Virus record (IMG/VR): IMGVR_UViG_3300025598_000199
Location: 1-22,024 of that record
From: a virus
Length of the DNA stretch: 22,024 nt
Reading direction: 5' to 3' (one strand)
The position numbers were made by a program, and so were the translations under genes. Below the pieces are notes generated by a model. It was not told where the DNA came from, did no database searches, and was given only the letters and a program-made list of their open reading frames with translations. How positions within the stretch are numbered: the stretch's first letter is position 1; each line of letters opens with the position of its first letter. This document shows positions 7,675 through 14,637 of the stretch, in pieces.

Positions 7675-9354
7675 TTACTTCATTGAACCACCACGTCGAC
7701 GAGCAGGTACTGAAGGTGTGCCTCTAATTTTCTCTTTCAAGTAATCCACACCTTGCATTACCTTTCTTGGAACATACATCAAAGCGTCGTCTACCATTTT
7801 TGAATCAGCTAAGTTTTCAGCTTTTTCACGATCGTAGTAACCTTGATACGCACGGTTCAATTGCTCTGTTGAATACTCAGGCTCTTTAGGTTGCCTTTTC
7901 ATACTACCTACGCCATCTCCCTCACTAAAGTGGTGAACGTTTCCACCACGTTTGTAAGTTCCAGATTGCAAGGTATTTGCCACAGGTGGGTGTTTAACGC
8001 GCATAGGCATCTTTACAGATTTGCCCATGTCATTAACATTCCCCCCCGTGGCGTAGGCTTTTTTTGAGGTTTTACCCCCATGCTTATAACCGCCAGCATT
8101 AGCAAGTTTCACAATACCAGTGGTGGTATGTGATTTGCCTTTTGGCGTGGAATTAGCAGGACGATTTTCCCAATTGCCACCTTCAACAGTATTGCGGGTG
8201 TCATACTTATCAATTGCGCCACCATCTGCTTTGTGGTGCATCTTGGCTTTGCCACCATGTTTAAAACCACCTGCATTGCTCATTGACACGCCACCAGTGG
8301 CTCTTGAGCCGCTGAACGGACGTGCGCTGTGCATGTCGGTGTTTTCGTAATAGTGTTCATTACCTTCAATCGTGCCACCCATTTCGCTTTTACCGCGGGT
8401 TTCACTTTCGTTGGTTTCGCTAGGAATTGAGCTACCAGTAGCGCGACCACCTGCAGCATAGTGATGTTTAGCTTTTCCACCGTGCTTATAGCCACCCTTG
8501 TTGCCAAGATTAACTTTTCCGGTTTTGCCACTGGTGTGATCCATGTGTTCGCCATCATTCATCATGTGAACATAGGGCGCAACACTTTTCTTAACCGTTG
8601 TTTTGGTCATATCTGAATCAATTTCACCACCACTGGCGTACTTACCACCTTTGCACATTGCCTTGTGGTGCTCACACATCTTTTTGTGATGTGCTGAACC
8701 ACCTTCTTTGTGCATCTTAGCGTGGTGTTTAGCCATATGCTTGTGATGTTCCAACGAACCCTCTGGATGACCAGAAATGCGATGGACTTTACCGCCGTGC
8801 GCCATGTGCTCATGGTGCATACGACCACCATGCGCTTTATGAGCCATACCGCCATGCTCACTATCCTTCATTGATTCATGATGATGAAGTTCTTTTTCAA
8901 GCTTCTCGATCATCTTGTGGTCAGCAGATCCACCTTTTTTCATGCCCAACAAGGCTTTTTTAACCATTGCGGCGCGCATGGCTTGCTTCGCAGGTGCCAT
9001 ATTAGCAATCGCAGCAGGACTCATTGCGCGATTAACCGTAGGCATACCTTCACCAACACCTGTCATGCCAGGCATTGCACCACCCATACCTTTGTGAGCA
9101 ACTTTTCCACCCTTAGCATACAGGTTGGGGTTCATCGCTTTCATACGATGCATCATGGATGGCTTTTTAGGGCTGCTACCAGCTTCTGATTCAAAAGCGT
9201 GATGCGCGCCATGCATGTGATGCATTTCCATCGGTTTGTGACCACTTTCGTGACCACCTTTTGCATGATGTTTTACTTTGCCGCCCTTTTTTAGCTTCAA
9301 GCTTACACCGGGCTCATCCGTGTACATCTTTACCATCGGTTTAAATTCAGACAT
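7675..9354 (-). CDS. Lys/Gly/His/Met-rich repeat protein of unknown function
   Basis: This 559-residue protein is extremely biased. Residues 1-240 are packed with His, Met, Lys and Gly-Gly (HHMHGAHH, MHHEHMAHGG, HHKKMCEHHKAMCKGG). Its only cysteines, near 227 and 234, sit in a C-E-H-H-K-A-M-C cluster that could bind metal. A helix at about 105-160 (AAIANMAPAKQAMRAAMVKK, then EKLEKELHHHE) is the only ordinary-looking part. Residues about 246-440 hold three diverged repeats centred on G-G-Y/F-K-H-G-G-K. The C-terminal 75 residues (YSTEQLNRAYQGYYDREKAE onward) are more globular, ending RRRGGSMK. No signal peptide or membrane segment is visible. ATG 9354 follows AGGAGGG, an excellent ribosome site, suggesting strong expression. 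Virion, DNA-binding or metal-binding roles are inference; I know no defined family. Confidence 0.7.
   Translation of the reverse strand: MSEFKPMVKMYTDEPGVSLKLKKGGKVKHHAKGGHESGHKPMEMHHMHGAHHAFESEAGSSPKKPSMMHRMKAMNPNLYAKGGKVAHKGMGGAMPGMTGVGEGMPTVNRAMSPAAIANMAPAKQAMRAAMVKKALLGMKKGGSADHKMIEKLEKELHHHESMKDSEHGGMAHKAHGGRMHHEHMAHGGKVHRISGHPEGSLEHHKHMAKHHAKMHKEGGSAHHKKMCEHHKAMCKGGKYASGGEIDSDMTKTTVKKSVAPYVHMMNDGEHMDHTSGKTGKVNLGNKGGYKHGGKAKHHYAAGGRATGSSIPSETNESETRGKSEMGGTIEGNEHYYENTDMHSARPFSGSRATGGVSMSNAGGFKHGGKAKMHHKADGGAIDKYDTRNTVEGGNWENRPANSTPKGKSHTTTGIVKLANAGGYKHGGKTSKKAYATGGNVNDMGKSVKMPMRVKHPPVANTLQSGTYKRGGNVHHFSEGDGVGSMKRQPKEPEYSTEQLNRAYQGYYDREKAENLADSKMVDDALMYVPRKVMQGVDYLKEKIRGTPSVPARRRGGSMK
8035..8520 (-). 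repeat. Three diverged repeats encoding the GG(Y/F)KHGGK core
   Basis: Within the 559-residue protein, cores start at residues about 279, 355 and 413. They share G-x-V/I-x-L/M-x-N-A/K-G-G-Y/F-K-H-G-G-K followed within 8-12 residues by an A-x-G-G motif (YAAGGRA, KADGGAI, YATGGNV). Spacings are 76 and 58 residues, so linkers vary while cores are kept. This pattern suggests selection on the core rather than recent duplication. On the plus strand the reverse complement of the core is visible three times as a recurring CCACC-GCTTATA/TTTAAA-CC type string. Confidence 0.7.
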
Positions 9355-9366
9355 GATGCCCTCCTA

Positions 9367-10611
9367 TTAAGCTTGGTTCACGCCAAGAGTGCCTTGGCGC
9401 GTAGAGTTGGGGCCAGAACCAATAGCAGGAATGGCAATCGCCATTACCAATCGTTTGGTTCCATCAGTAGCACTAGATGGGATATAAGTGCCTCGAACAT
9501 CACCTGTTGACGATGTTGCAGGGTTAGTCATATCTGCTTTAACCCATGTACCTGCGTCGTAACCTGCTGTGTTGTTCCAACCTGCATTAACGATATAGGC
9601 ACCATCAATTGCACGAACAGGCAAACCAAGCACATCAGTTGTACCTACAGTCAAGGCTGTACCTGTAGCACCACCAATAGCGATTGAGGTGATTTGGTAA
9701 AACGCTTTGGTTGTATTAACCGCAGTAGATACAGCAGAACTAGTGGTAATTGCTTGAGTCATTGCTTGACCGTAGTAATCGTAACCACTGATAGTTGCTG
9801 TCTGAGGAGCTACACCTAATGTGTAAGTCAAACCAGTTGGTGTGCCTGCTGTTGTGACTACTGCAGCACCTGCCGTGGTAGTTAAAGTAGCTGTGGTAGC
9901 TGTAACTGCCGTCAGAATATAGGTCGTTGGGTTTGAATATCCAGTGATTGTTCCCGTGCCACCCAAAGTACCAGAAATTGTCAAATATTGACCTGACACT
10001 AAACCAGTTTGTGAGGTGTAAGAAATCTGACCACCAGTGCCAGTAATAGCAACACCTGCTAATGTTGCAGCGGCTGCAGTACCAGTTGTGATGCTAAGAG
10101 CACGAGGAATATCCAATTGAATAACTGTCGTACCATCAGTGCGAACTACAGACTTGGCAGAAGTGCCTGCTGTTAATGTCAGATTGCCTGCGGATGCAGG
10201 AGTTTGTGATGCGGCAATATTAGCCGTTTGTTTTGTCTGTGGAATCGTATCCCACATGTAAACGCGACCTAACGGGCCAACACCCAAAGACATCGGTGAT
10301 GGATCGCCAAGCAATGCGTTACCTGATGCATACATCGTTACTGCGGATGAAACAGTCGATGATTGCGACAAAGTATATTGATTTAAACCATTAGCATTTT
10401 GTCCTAGTGATGCGGTGATGTAACTGTTAGCAGTTACGCCAGAACCTGAAATATATTGACCGACAACCAAAGGATCGCCTGATTGAACAGTTGCGACAGT
10501 TAAAGTTGTAGTTGAAATAGTACCTGTAACGACCGAAGTTGCGGCTTGGTTACCAGTACCCATATAGGTTGCGCCTGAACCTAAAAACAGGTCATCTGAA
10601 AATAAAGGCAT
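9367..10611 (-). CDS. Virion structural protein following the major capsid gene, possibly decoration or head fibre
   Basis: The 414-residue protein has a conserved-looking backbone, with PMSLGVGPLGRVYMWDTIPQ at about 106-125, DIPRALSI at about 167-174 and YDYYGQAMTQAI at about 277-288. It is interrupted by two Thr/Ala/Gly-rich beta insertions. The first spans about 24-95; the second, about 190-265, contains SGQYLTISGTLGGTGTITGY and resembles the E1_FCCH-like modules of the 888-residue protein. Proteins with this backbone commonly follow capsid genes in phages, hence the call. ATG 10611 has AAGGAG upstream. It lies directly downstream of the intrinsic terminator after the capsid gene, so it should be expressed below the capsid protein by readthrough, unless it has its own promoter, which I could not find. 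Confidence 0.65.
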   Translation of the reverse strand: MPLFSDDLFLGSGATYMGTGNQAATSVVTGTISTTTLTVATVQSGDPLVVGQYISGSGVTANSYITASLGQNANGLNQYTLSQSSTVSSAVTMYASGNALLGDPSPMSLGVGPLGRVYMWDTIPQTKQTANIAASQTPASAGNLTLTAGTSAKSVVRTDGTTVIQLDIPRALSITTGTAAAATLAGVAITGTGGQISYTSQTGLVSGQYLTISGTLGGTGTITGYSNPTTYILTAVTATTATLTTTAGAAVVTTAGTPTGLTYTLGVAPQTATISGYDYYGQAMTQAITTSSAVSTAVNTTKAFYQITSIAIGGATGTALTVGTTDVLGLPVRAIDGAYIVNAGWNNTAGYDAGTWVKADMTNPATSSTGDVRGTYIPSSATDGTKRLVMAIAIPAIGSGPNSTRQGTLGVNQA

Positions 10612-10649
10612 TTTGTCTGCTCCTTGAAAAGTTTGACAAAAAACAATTT

Positions 10650-10679
10650 AAAAAAGGGTCGGTTTTTTACGCCGACCCT
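10650..10679 (-). terminator. Rho-independent terminator after the major capsid gene
   Basis: On the minus strand AGGGTCGG, a 9-base loop, and CCGACCCT form a perfect 8-pair GC-rich stem, immediately followed by TTTTTT. This is the canonical intrinsic terminator form. It begins six bases after the capsid stop codon and 38 bases before the next start codon, so it can set a high ratio of capsid mRNA over downstream structural mRNA. Confidence 0.88.
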
Positions 10680-10684
10680 ATTAC

Positions 10685-11599
10685 TTACACGCCAGGCGTA
10701 CCGTAAGCAGCGCGTGGGTCAGTAAAGCCCACAGCGTAACGCTCAGTAGCCTTGTAACGCATTGTGTCAGTCTCAAAGTCACCTTCCATGGTTTTCTCAA
10801 GACGACGACGCATCAGTAGCTTAAAGCCTTCTGGAGCGTCGGTCTGAACCCACCAAGCGGTCGATGAAGTCAAACGTGACAGAACAGCAGCACCCTCGTC
10901 AAGCAAACCGATAGATTTGATTGGGTTGATGTCGTTGTTTGCATTACCAGTACGCAATACTGATTTCAACAAAACTTCGGCTTGGAAAATGTTGCCTGGA
11001 GCCACGATCAATTGACGTGGTACCAAACGGATTTTCTTACCGTTGTTGTCTACAGCTTGACGAATCTGAATCAACATCTGCTCGAGCGATGTTTGCGACA
11101 AAACCGCGGCAGTAGCCAACTGGTTGCTGAAAGTGCCGTTGACGATTGGGTGCGCTGTACTAATCAGCGACACGCCATCACCACCTGGGTAAGCACTGTT
11201 GAATGCGAAGTTCAACACGTTTGCTGACAACAATTCTTTGGTTTCCACCAAAGACTGTGCCAAGTGACGTGCGTAAACCTGACCCAAACGAATATGGTCG
11301 CCGTCTTCAACGAGAACCTTAGTCAGTGCAAAGGCCAAGCCATACACTTTGTAGAGGTAACGTTGCAAGAACAGAACACCACCTTGCTGATACGTTACTG
11401 GCGTACCGTCAGGAAGTTGTGGTGCGGCACCAAATCCGTACAGGACTGGTTCTTCATGGTAATTCCTTGGAATACCATCTTCTTCGCGGAAAACGCGTGA
11501 CCATTCGTCAGCGCGTTGATCATAAACACCGTCGAAACATTCGTTGAGAATTGGCTCAACAATCGAACGGAAGTCAGTACTTCTCATTGGAGCAGCCAT
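10685..11599 (-). CDS. Major capsid protein, HK97-fold type
   Basis: This 304-residue protein has the length and layout of small HK97-fold coat proteins. An N-terminal helix-rich arm (about 1-45) is followed by an E-loop-like region. Further on come STAHPIVNGTFSNQL (about 147-161), SLEQMLIQIRQAVDNNGKKI (spine-like helix, about 171-190), PRQLIVAPG, and a C-terminal part with WWVQTDAPEGFKLLMRRRLE and YAVGFTDPRAAYG. The D-A-P-E-G-F-K and Y-x-V-G-F-x-D-P-R signatures recur in phage coat proteins I recognise. ATG 11599 follows AAGGGG at good spacing. It is preceded by scaffold and decoration-like genes and followed by a strong terminator, as expected for the most abundant virion protein. No cleaved N-terminal propeptide site or dedicated protease gene is evident, so assembly may rely on the separate scaffold. 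Confidence 0.88.
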   Translation of the reverse strand: MAAPMRSTDFRSIVEPILNECFDGVYDQRADEWSRVFREEDGIPRNYHEEPVLYGFGAAPQLPDGTPVTYQQGGVLFLQRYLYKVYGLAFALTKVLVEDGDHIRLGQVYARHLAQSLVETKELLSANVLNFAFNSAYPGGDGVSLISTAHPIVNGTFSNQLATAAVLSQTSLEQMLIQIRQAVDNNGKKIRLVPRQLIVAPGNIFQAEVLLKSVLRTGNANNDINPIKSIGLLDEGAAVLSRLTSSTAWWVQTDAPEGFKLLMRRRLEKTMEGDFETDTMRYKATERYAVGFTDPRAAYGTPGV

Positions 11600-11610
11600 G
11601 TTTTAGCCCC

Positions 11611-12210
11611 TTATGCAATTGCCGTCACAGATCCGAAGAACTGTGACTGAGCGTTAACAACTTGAACAACTGTATAGGCATCACCCCATGCATTGTCCAC
11701 CCCTTGAGCTAAATTCACCACGCGCATCTGACCTTGGACACCGTTACCAGCAGCAGTAGCGGAGCCTAAAGTGGCTTGCGACAGACCTGTGGTAGTAGAA
11801 CCATTGGTGACGTTTGTGAAGTTGTACTCGTTACCGATCGTGGTTTGAGCCATCGAACCATCAGCTTGAATTTCGTAAACGATGTTTTGGTCGTTGTAGA
11901 AATAAGCAACACATGAGCCTGTAGTATAGGCAGTGTTTGCAGGCCAGTAGTTCGATACGCGACGACGACCAGTAGTGTCAGTCCACTCAACGCCCGAAAA
12001 CGCGCCAGACCAAGCAACTGCTGAGCCTGATGCGGGGTTGGTTGTCAGAGGGATGATCACGCCGTTCGATGCCGAATAAGCAACGGGTTGACCTTTTAAG
12101 ATATTATTTGCATAACCTGAAGTAATACCGCCAGCTAACGCCTGAGCGCGATCCAATCCGGATGGGTGGTACGCAGGGCGCAAGCCAAACGGAGCATTTG
12201 TCGTAGACAT
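11611..12210 (-). CDS. Putative capsid decoration/structural protein
   Basis: The 199-residue protein begins NAPFGLRPAYHPSGLDRAQA and contains GAFSGVEWTDTTGRRRVSNYW (about 68-88), AYFYNDQNIVYEIQADGSMA (about 101-120) and, near its end, NLAQGVDNAWGDAYTVVQV. I associate this combination with small beta-rich phage proteins encoded just upstream of coat genes and usually annotated as structural. Composition (Ala, Gly, Thr, Asn, few Lys) fits an exposed virion subunit such as a cement protein. ATG 12210 has TAGGAG upstream. The gene is separated from the capsid gene by 11 bases. A head-vertex or head-surface role is inferred from position. Confidence 0.65.
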   Translation of the reverse strand: MSTTNAPFGLRPAYHPSGLDRAQALAGGITSGYANNILKGQPVAYSASNGVIIPLTTNPASGSAVAWSGAFSGVEWTDTTGRRRVSNYWPANTAYTTGSCVAYFYNDQNIVYEIQADGSMAQTTIGNEYNFTNVTNGSTTTGLSQATLGSATAAGNGVQGQMRVVNLAQGVDNAWGDAYTVVQVVNAQSQFFGSVTAIA

Positions 12211-12225
12211 AAATCTCTCCTAAAT

Positions 12226-12774
12226 TTAGCCCGAAAATACGGGCATTTTGTTTGGTTGCCGTTCAATAGAGCCCAGCCCTTCACCTTCAACACTGATCAG
12301 CGGACGACCGTTGCTATCTCGAGCCCCTTGTACGTTTTCCATTTGAATCTTGACTTTTTCTGCTTCTTCACGAGGTAAGTCGTGATGCATATGAGTCATA
12401 ACATCAACAAAAACATCCATTGGGATCTTAAACAGTAACATTTCGTTACATGATACATAGCCAACATGTTCACCTGACTTCACGCGATAATCGGCATAAT
12501 CTCCGGGTAACTCTTCAGACTTAACTGGAACGTACCCTAAGCGAATCCGCTTATCGATGCTATCGTAACTGTTGGTTGTTGAAAGCCAGCAAAGGTGCCA
12601 CCCGTCAATCTCGGGCAACTTGGGCAATGCTGATTGCGTCCACTCTTCGCTCCACATTTTTTTACGTTCCTGCGTCGAAATGAACTTTTCTTGTGGCGCT
12701 TCATGAGAAGACTCCCCGTTCGAGCGGTCTTGTCTTCCACTGGCGTTTAAAGATTTTTTGAGACGTGATTCCAT
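12226..12774 (-). CDS. Conserved phage protein of unknown function in the capsid gene cluster
   Basis: I chose ATG 12774 (182 residues, MESRLKK...) because AAGGGG sits eight bases upstream. Longer options (TTG 12822, ATG 12816) lack a ribosome site and would overlap the scaffold gene. The N-terminal 45 residues are polar and likely disordered. The core from about 49 carries WTQSALPKLPEIDGWHLCWL, TTNSYDSIDKRIRLGYVPV and HVGYVSCNEMLLFKIP, which read like a compact alpha/beta domain with two cysteines. The region QQ-free C-terminus includes a helix rich in Glu and Lys (LPREEAEKVKIQMENVQGA). I have seen this type of sequence in phage head clusters without an assigned role. It may be a minor capsid or assembly factor. 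Confidence 0.6.
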   Translation of the reverse strand: MESRLKKSLNASGRQDRSNGESSHEAPQEKFISTQERKKMWSEEWTQSALPKLPEIDGWHLCWLSTTNSYDSIDKRIRLGYVPVKSEELPGDYADYRVKSGEHVGYVSCNEMLLFKIPMDVFVDVMTHMHHDLPREEAEKVKIQMENVQGARDSNGRPLISVEGEGLGSIERQPNKMPVFSG

Positions 12775-12790
12775 AATGTATTCCCCTTGG

Positions 12791-13765
12791 TTAGCTGTTT
12801 CGGTTCTGTCTGTCATAAGCAATGAAGTTTTTAATCATCTTTGCTTTACGAACTGGGTTGTCCCAGGCACCCGCATCCTTCATGGCTTTCACCCGATCTG
12901 GTGAAAGCACAAATTGGGTTCTATTAGAACCACCGTATGCGGCTGAGGCTTCCCTTCCTGAACTTCCCACAACATTCCTTGGTCGTCTGACACTACGGGA
13001 ATCGTCATCATTGTCACTATTGTACCGATGAGGTAATTCTTTTTGCAAACGGCTATCAAACTCTTCCCAATAATCACTATCGGCAGGATTCCAGCCTTGA
13101 TTAGCCATGATTTCATCAACACGTTTTGCAATCTTGCTATCTGAATCACCAAGGTTTGCGTCATACCATGGATTACGTTGAATCCATTGCTGTGCTTGGC
13201 GCGCGACTTGCGGATCTTGCCTCTGTTGCGCGGGTTGTTTCAATTCACGATCGGCTTGATTGCGCAATTGCTTTAATTGACGAATTTCGTCTTGTGCAGC
13301 TTGCCAAATGGTTTGTGCTTCCACAAGACCATTACCATCTTGGTTTTGTGCAGCCTCGGCAACCTTCATTTTTGCCCAATCAAGCTTGGTCTGAGCATCA
13401 TCAATTGCACGATCAACACGATGGATTTGTTGATTTTTACCTTCACGTTCGACATCATTCAAACGACGCCTAAACTCTTCGTTTTCGCGTTGTAACTGCT
13501 GTAAACGAACGTCTTTTTCTTGATTTGTCTTACGAATTAAATCTTTTTTTGCGCGACGACGATTACGTTTAGCCGCGCGCACTTCTTCATTGTCATCAGG
13601 ATGGTCGTTATCACCATCTGCAGACACCTCACCACCGTCTTTGGCGCGCTCAAACCCATTTTGCTCTTCGTTTTCTTCTTCGATTAGCATGTTGTCTGGC
13701 ATTTCAACTACGGCAGAGCCATCTTGCGACTCAATAACTTCTAATTCTTTATCGGTATCAGCCAC
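12791..13765 (-). CDS. Probable scaffolding (capsid assembly) protein
   Basis: This 324-residue, highly charged protein has the profile of a scaffold: an acidic disordered N-terminus, a long predicted coiled-coil at about 60-175 (RRRAKKDLIRKTNQEKDVRL onward, many Q, E, K and R), and a basic C-terminal end (AGAWDNPVRKAKMIKNFIAY) that could contact coat. Residues 15-24 are DGSAVVEMPD, repeated twice in the portal N-terminus. Translation starts at GTG 13765 with TTAGGAG upstream and overlaps the end of the co-chaperonin gene by eight bases. Position between portal and major capsid genes supports the call. No protease motif is visible, so the scaffold is either released intact or cleaved by a host or distant enzyme. 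Confidence 0.75.
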   Translation of the reverse strand: MADTDKELEVIESQDGSAVVEMPDNMLIEEENEEQNGFERAKDGGEVSADGDNDHPDDNEEVRAAKRNRRRAKKDLIRKTNQEKDVRLQQLQRENEEFRRRLNDVEREGKNQQIHRVDRAIDDAQTKLDWAKMKVAEAAQNQDGNGLVEAQTIWQAAQDEIRQLKQLRNQADRELKQPAQQRQDPQVARQAQQWIQRNPWYDANLGDSDSKIAKRVDEIMANQGWNPADSDYWEEFDSRLQKELPHRYNSDNDDDSRSVRRPRNVVGSSGREASAAYGGSNRTQFVLSPDRVKAMKDAGAWDNPVRKAKMIKNFIAYDRQNRNS

Positions 13766-14237
13766 GTTTAACTCCTAAGAATGTATTGAACGACAGAGGA
13801 TTGTCAGTAATCTCTGAGATCAACTCGTGATCATTAAACATGGCGAATAAAACAGGGTTACCTTCTTTTTCGCCGGGTGCTAAACGCTCCCATCGATCAC
13901 CACCCCATCGAGGAACACGAACATAATCACCGATTTGAGCCCAGGCACCTTCTTTCCATGGCTCCATCGTGTCACGATTACGAAATGCGAGTGGCCCGAT
14001 CGCAATTAACTTGCCAACCTGGTTGTTCCACTTCTCATTTTCTTTGGTTTCTTTAACGATGTGAATGATGTCACTCACTGTGTCCGCGGTGCGTAATAGC
14101 TGCACTAAGACTCGACCACCATATGGGCGTTGACCCGGTGATACTTCAGGAAATGCCCAAGCCAATTTTTTTGGGTCGGGCATATCTGATTTGCTATCCA
14201 TTACTTGAATGGGTTCTTTTGCTAAGTACTCTGACAT
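13758..14237 (-). CDS. GroES-like co-chaperonin (Cpn10 fold)
   Basis: The 159-residue protein aligns by eye with GroES in order: PYGGRVLVQLL (about 38-48, GroES start strand), a mobile-loop candidate at about 51-72 with SDIIHIV, NQVGKLIAIGPLAF (about 72-85), a W-E-G region, IGDYVRVPRWGGDRW (about 102-116), and FAMFNDHELISEI (about 131-143, matching the GroES C-terminal strand). It carries a 35-residue N-terminal extension and a longer middle than bacterial GroES. Phages such as T4 encode such proteins (gp31) to change GroEL chamber use for coat folding. Here it sits between portal and scaffold, consistent with capsid folding. ATG 14237 follows TTGGAG. The GroEL partner role is inferred. Confidence 0.8.
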   Translation of the reverse strand: MSEYLAKEPIQVMDSKSDMPDPKKLAWAFPEVSPGQRPYGGRVLVQLLRTADTVSDIIHIVKETKENEKWNNQVGKLIAIGPLAFRNRDTMEPWKEGAWAQIGDYVRVPRWGGDRWERLAPGEKEGNPVLFAMFNDHELISEITDNPLSFNTFLGVKRG

Positions 14238-14272
14238 TTAAATCTCCAACACCATATCTCAGGTGCATAAAC

Positions 14273-14286
14273 GCGCTTTGCAGCGC
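14273..14286 (-). promoter_or_regulatory. Short GNRA-type hairpin between a small gene and the co-chaperonin gene
   Basis: On the minus strand GCGCTGCAAAGCGC forms a perfect 5-pair stem with a GCAA loop, a stable GNRA tetraloop. It lies in the 53-base gap upstream of the GroES-like gene, four bases after the previous stop. No T-run follows, so termination is unlikely; RNA stability or processing is more plausible. The fold is seen, the function inferred. Confidence 0.45.
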
Positions 14287-14290
14287 AGGA

Positions 14291-14470
14291 TTAAGTTTTA
14301 CTCTCTTCCTCGTCCAACATATTGTCGATGGTGTCAAAAACAAACTGGATGCCTTGATACTCACCAACCATCCTTTGGTACGCGTCCCACGTCATAGGCG
14401 TCCCTTGTGCAAGGGCTACCTGTAACTCTGTTTGTCGAATTTTCATTCTATGAATGAGTTGTTCGATCAT
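14291..14470 (-). CDS. Small helical protein of unknown function
   Basis: This 59-residue frame begins ATG 14470 and ends TAA 14291. Its start overlaps the stop of the preceding small gene as ATGA, implying coupled translation. The protein (MIEQLIHRMKIRQTELQVAL..., then TPMTWDAYQRMVGEYQG, a helix and an acidic D-E-E-E end) is predicted to be two or three amphipathic helices. The T-W-x-x-Y-x-R-x-V-G-E-Y-x-G element is one I have seen in short proteins near portal genes of other phages, always without a function. A portal-associated or assembly accessory role is only positional inference. It is shorter than the usual 60-residue cutoff and easily missed. Confidence 0.65.
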   Translation of the reverse strand: MIEQLIHRMKIRQTELQVALAQGTPMTWDAYQRMVGEYQGIQFVFDTIDNMLDEEESKT

Positions 14471-14637
14471 TTACTTTTCTTGCCAGAATGATGGGCTAAA
14501 CCACCCATTTTCTTTGACTCAGAATGCTCTTTGCCGCCCTTTGCTTGCAAACTTGTACCGTCAAGCTTTGCACCTTGAGCTAAACGAGTGTGGTATTTAA
14601 CGTCAATACCTTGTTGTTCTTTATCCGATGTTGCCAT
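14467..14637 (-). CDS. Small basic protein with Gly-Gly motifs, unknown function
   Basis: This 56-residue frame starts at ATG 14637, inside the last 17 bases of the portal gene, with a very good AAGGAG site eight bases upstream, and stops at 14467. The protein is basic and contains A-K-G-G-K at about 32-36, K-K-M-G-G-L at about 43-48, then HHSGKKSK at the end. These are the same kind of Gly-Gly and His motifs that dominate the 559-residue protein. It has no hydrophobic segment. The portal overlap and strong ribosome site suggest it is made in notable amounts next to the portal. Function unknown. Confidence 0.68.
   Translation of the reverse strand: MATSDKEQQGIDVKYHTRLAQGAKLDGTSLQAKGGKEHSESKKMGGLAHHSGKKSK

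Noticed and set aside
7931-7948. TGGTGAACGTTTCCACCA as another copy of the twin palindrome
   Set aside because: Its symmetry breaks at the centre (three of nine pairs mismatch), and the bases are explained by Gly-Gly-Asn-Val-His codons of the repeat protein.
8035-9354. Recurring short DNA strings (CCACC, CATG, GTGGTG) considered as a CRISPR-like or tandem DNA repeat
   Set aside because: The recurrence follows Gly-Gly, His and Met codons in one frame, with no constant repeat and spacer lengths.
12775-12822. Longer start (TTG 12822 or ATG 12816) for the gene ending at 12226
   Set aside because: It would overlap the scaffold gene and lacks a ribosome site, while ATG 12774 has AAGGGG upstream.
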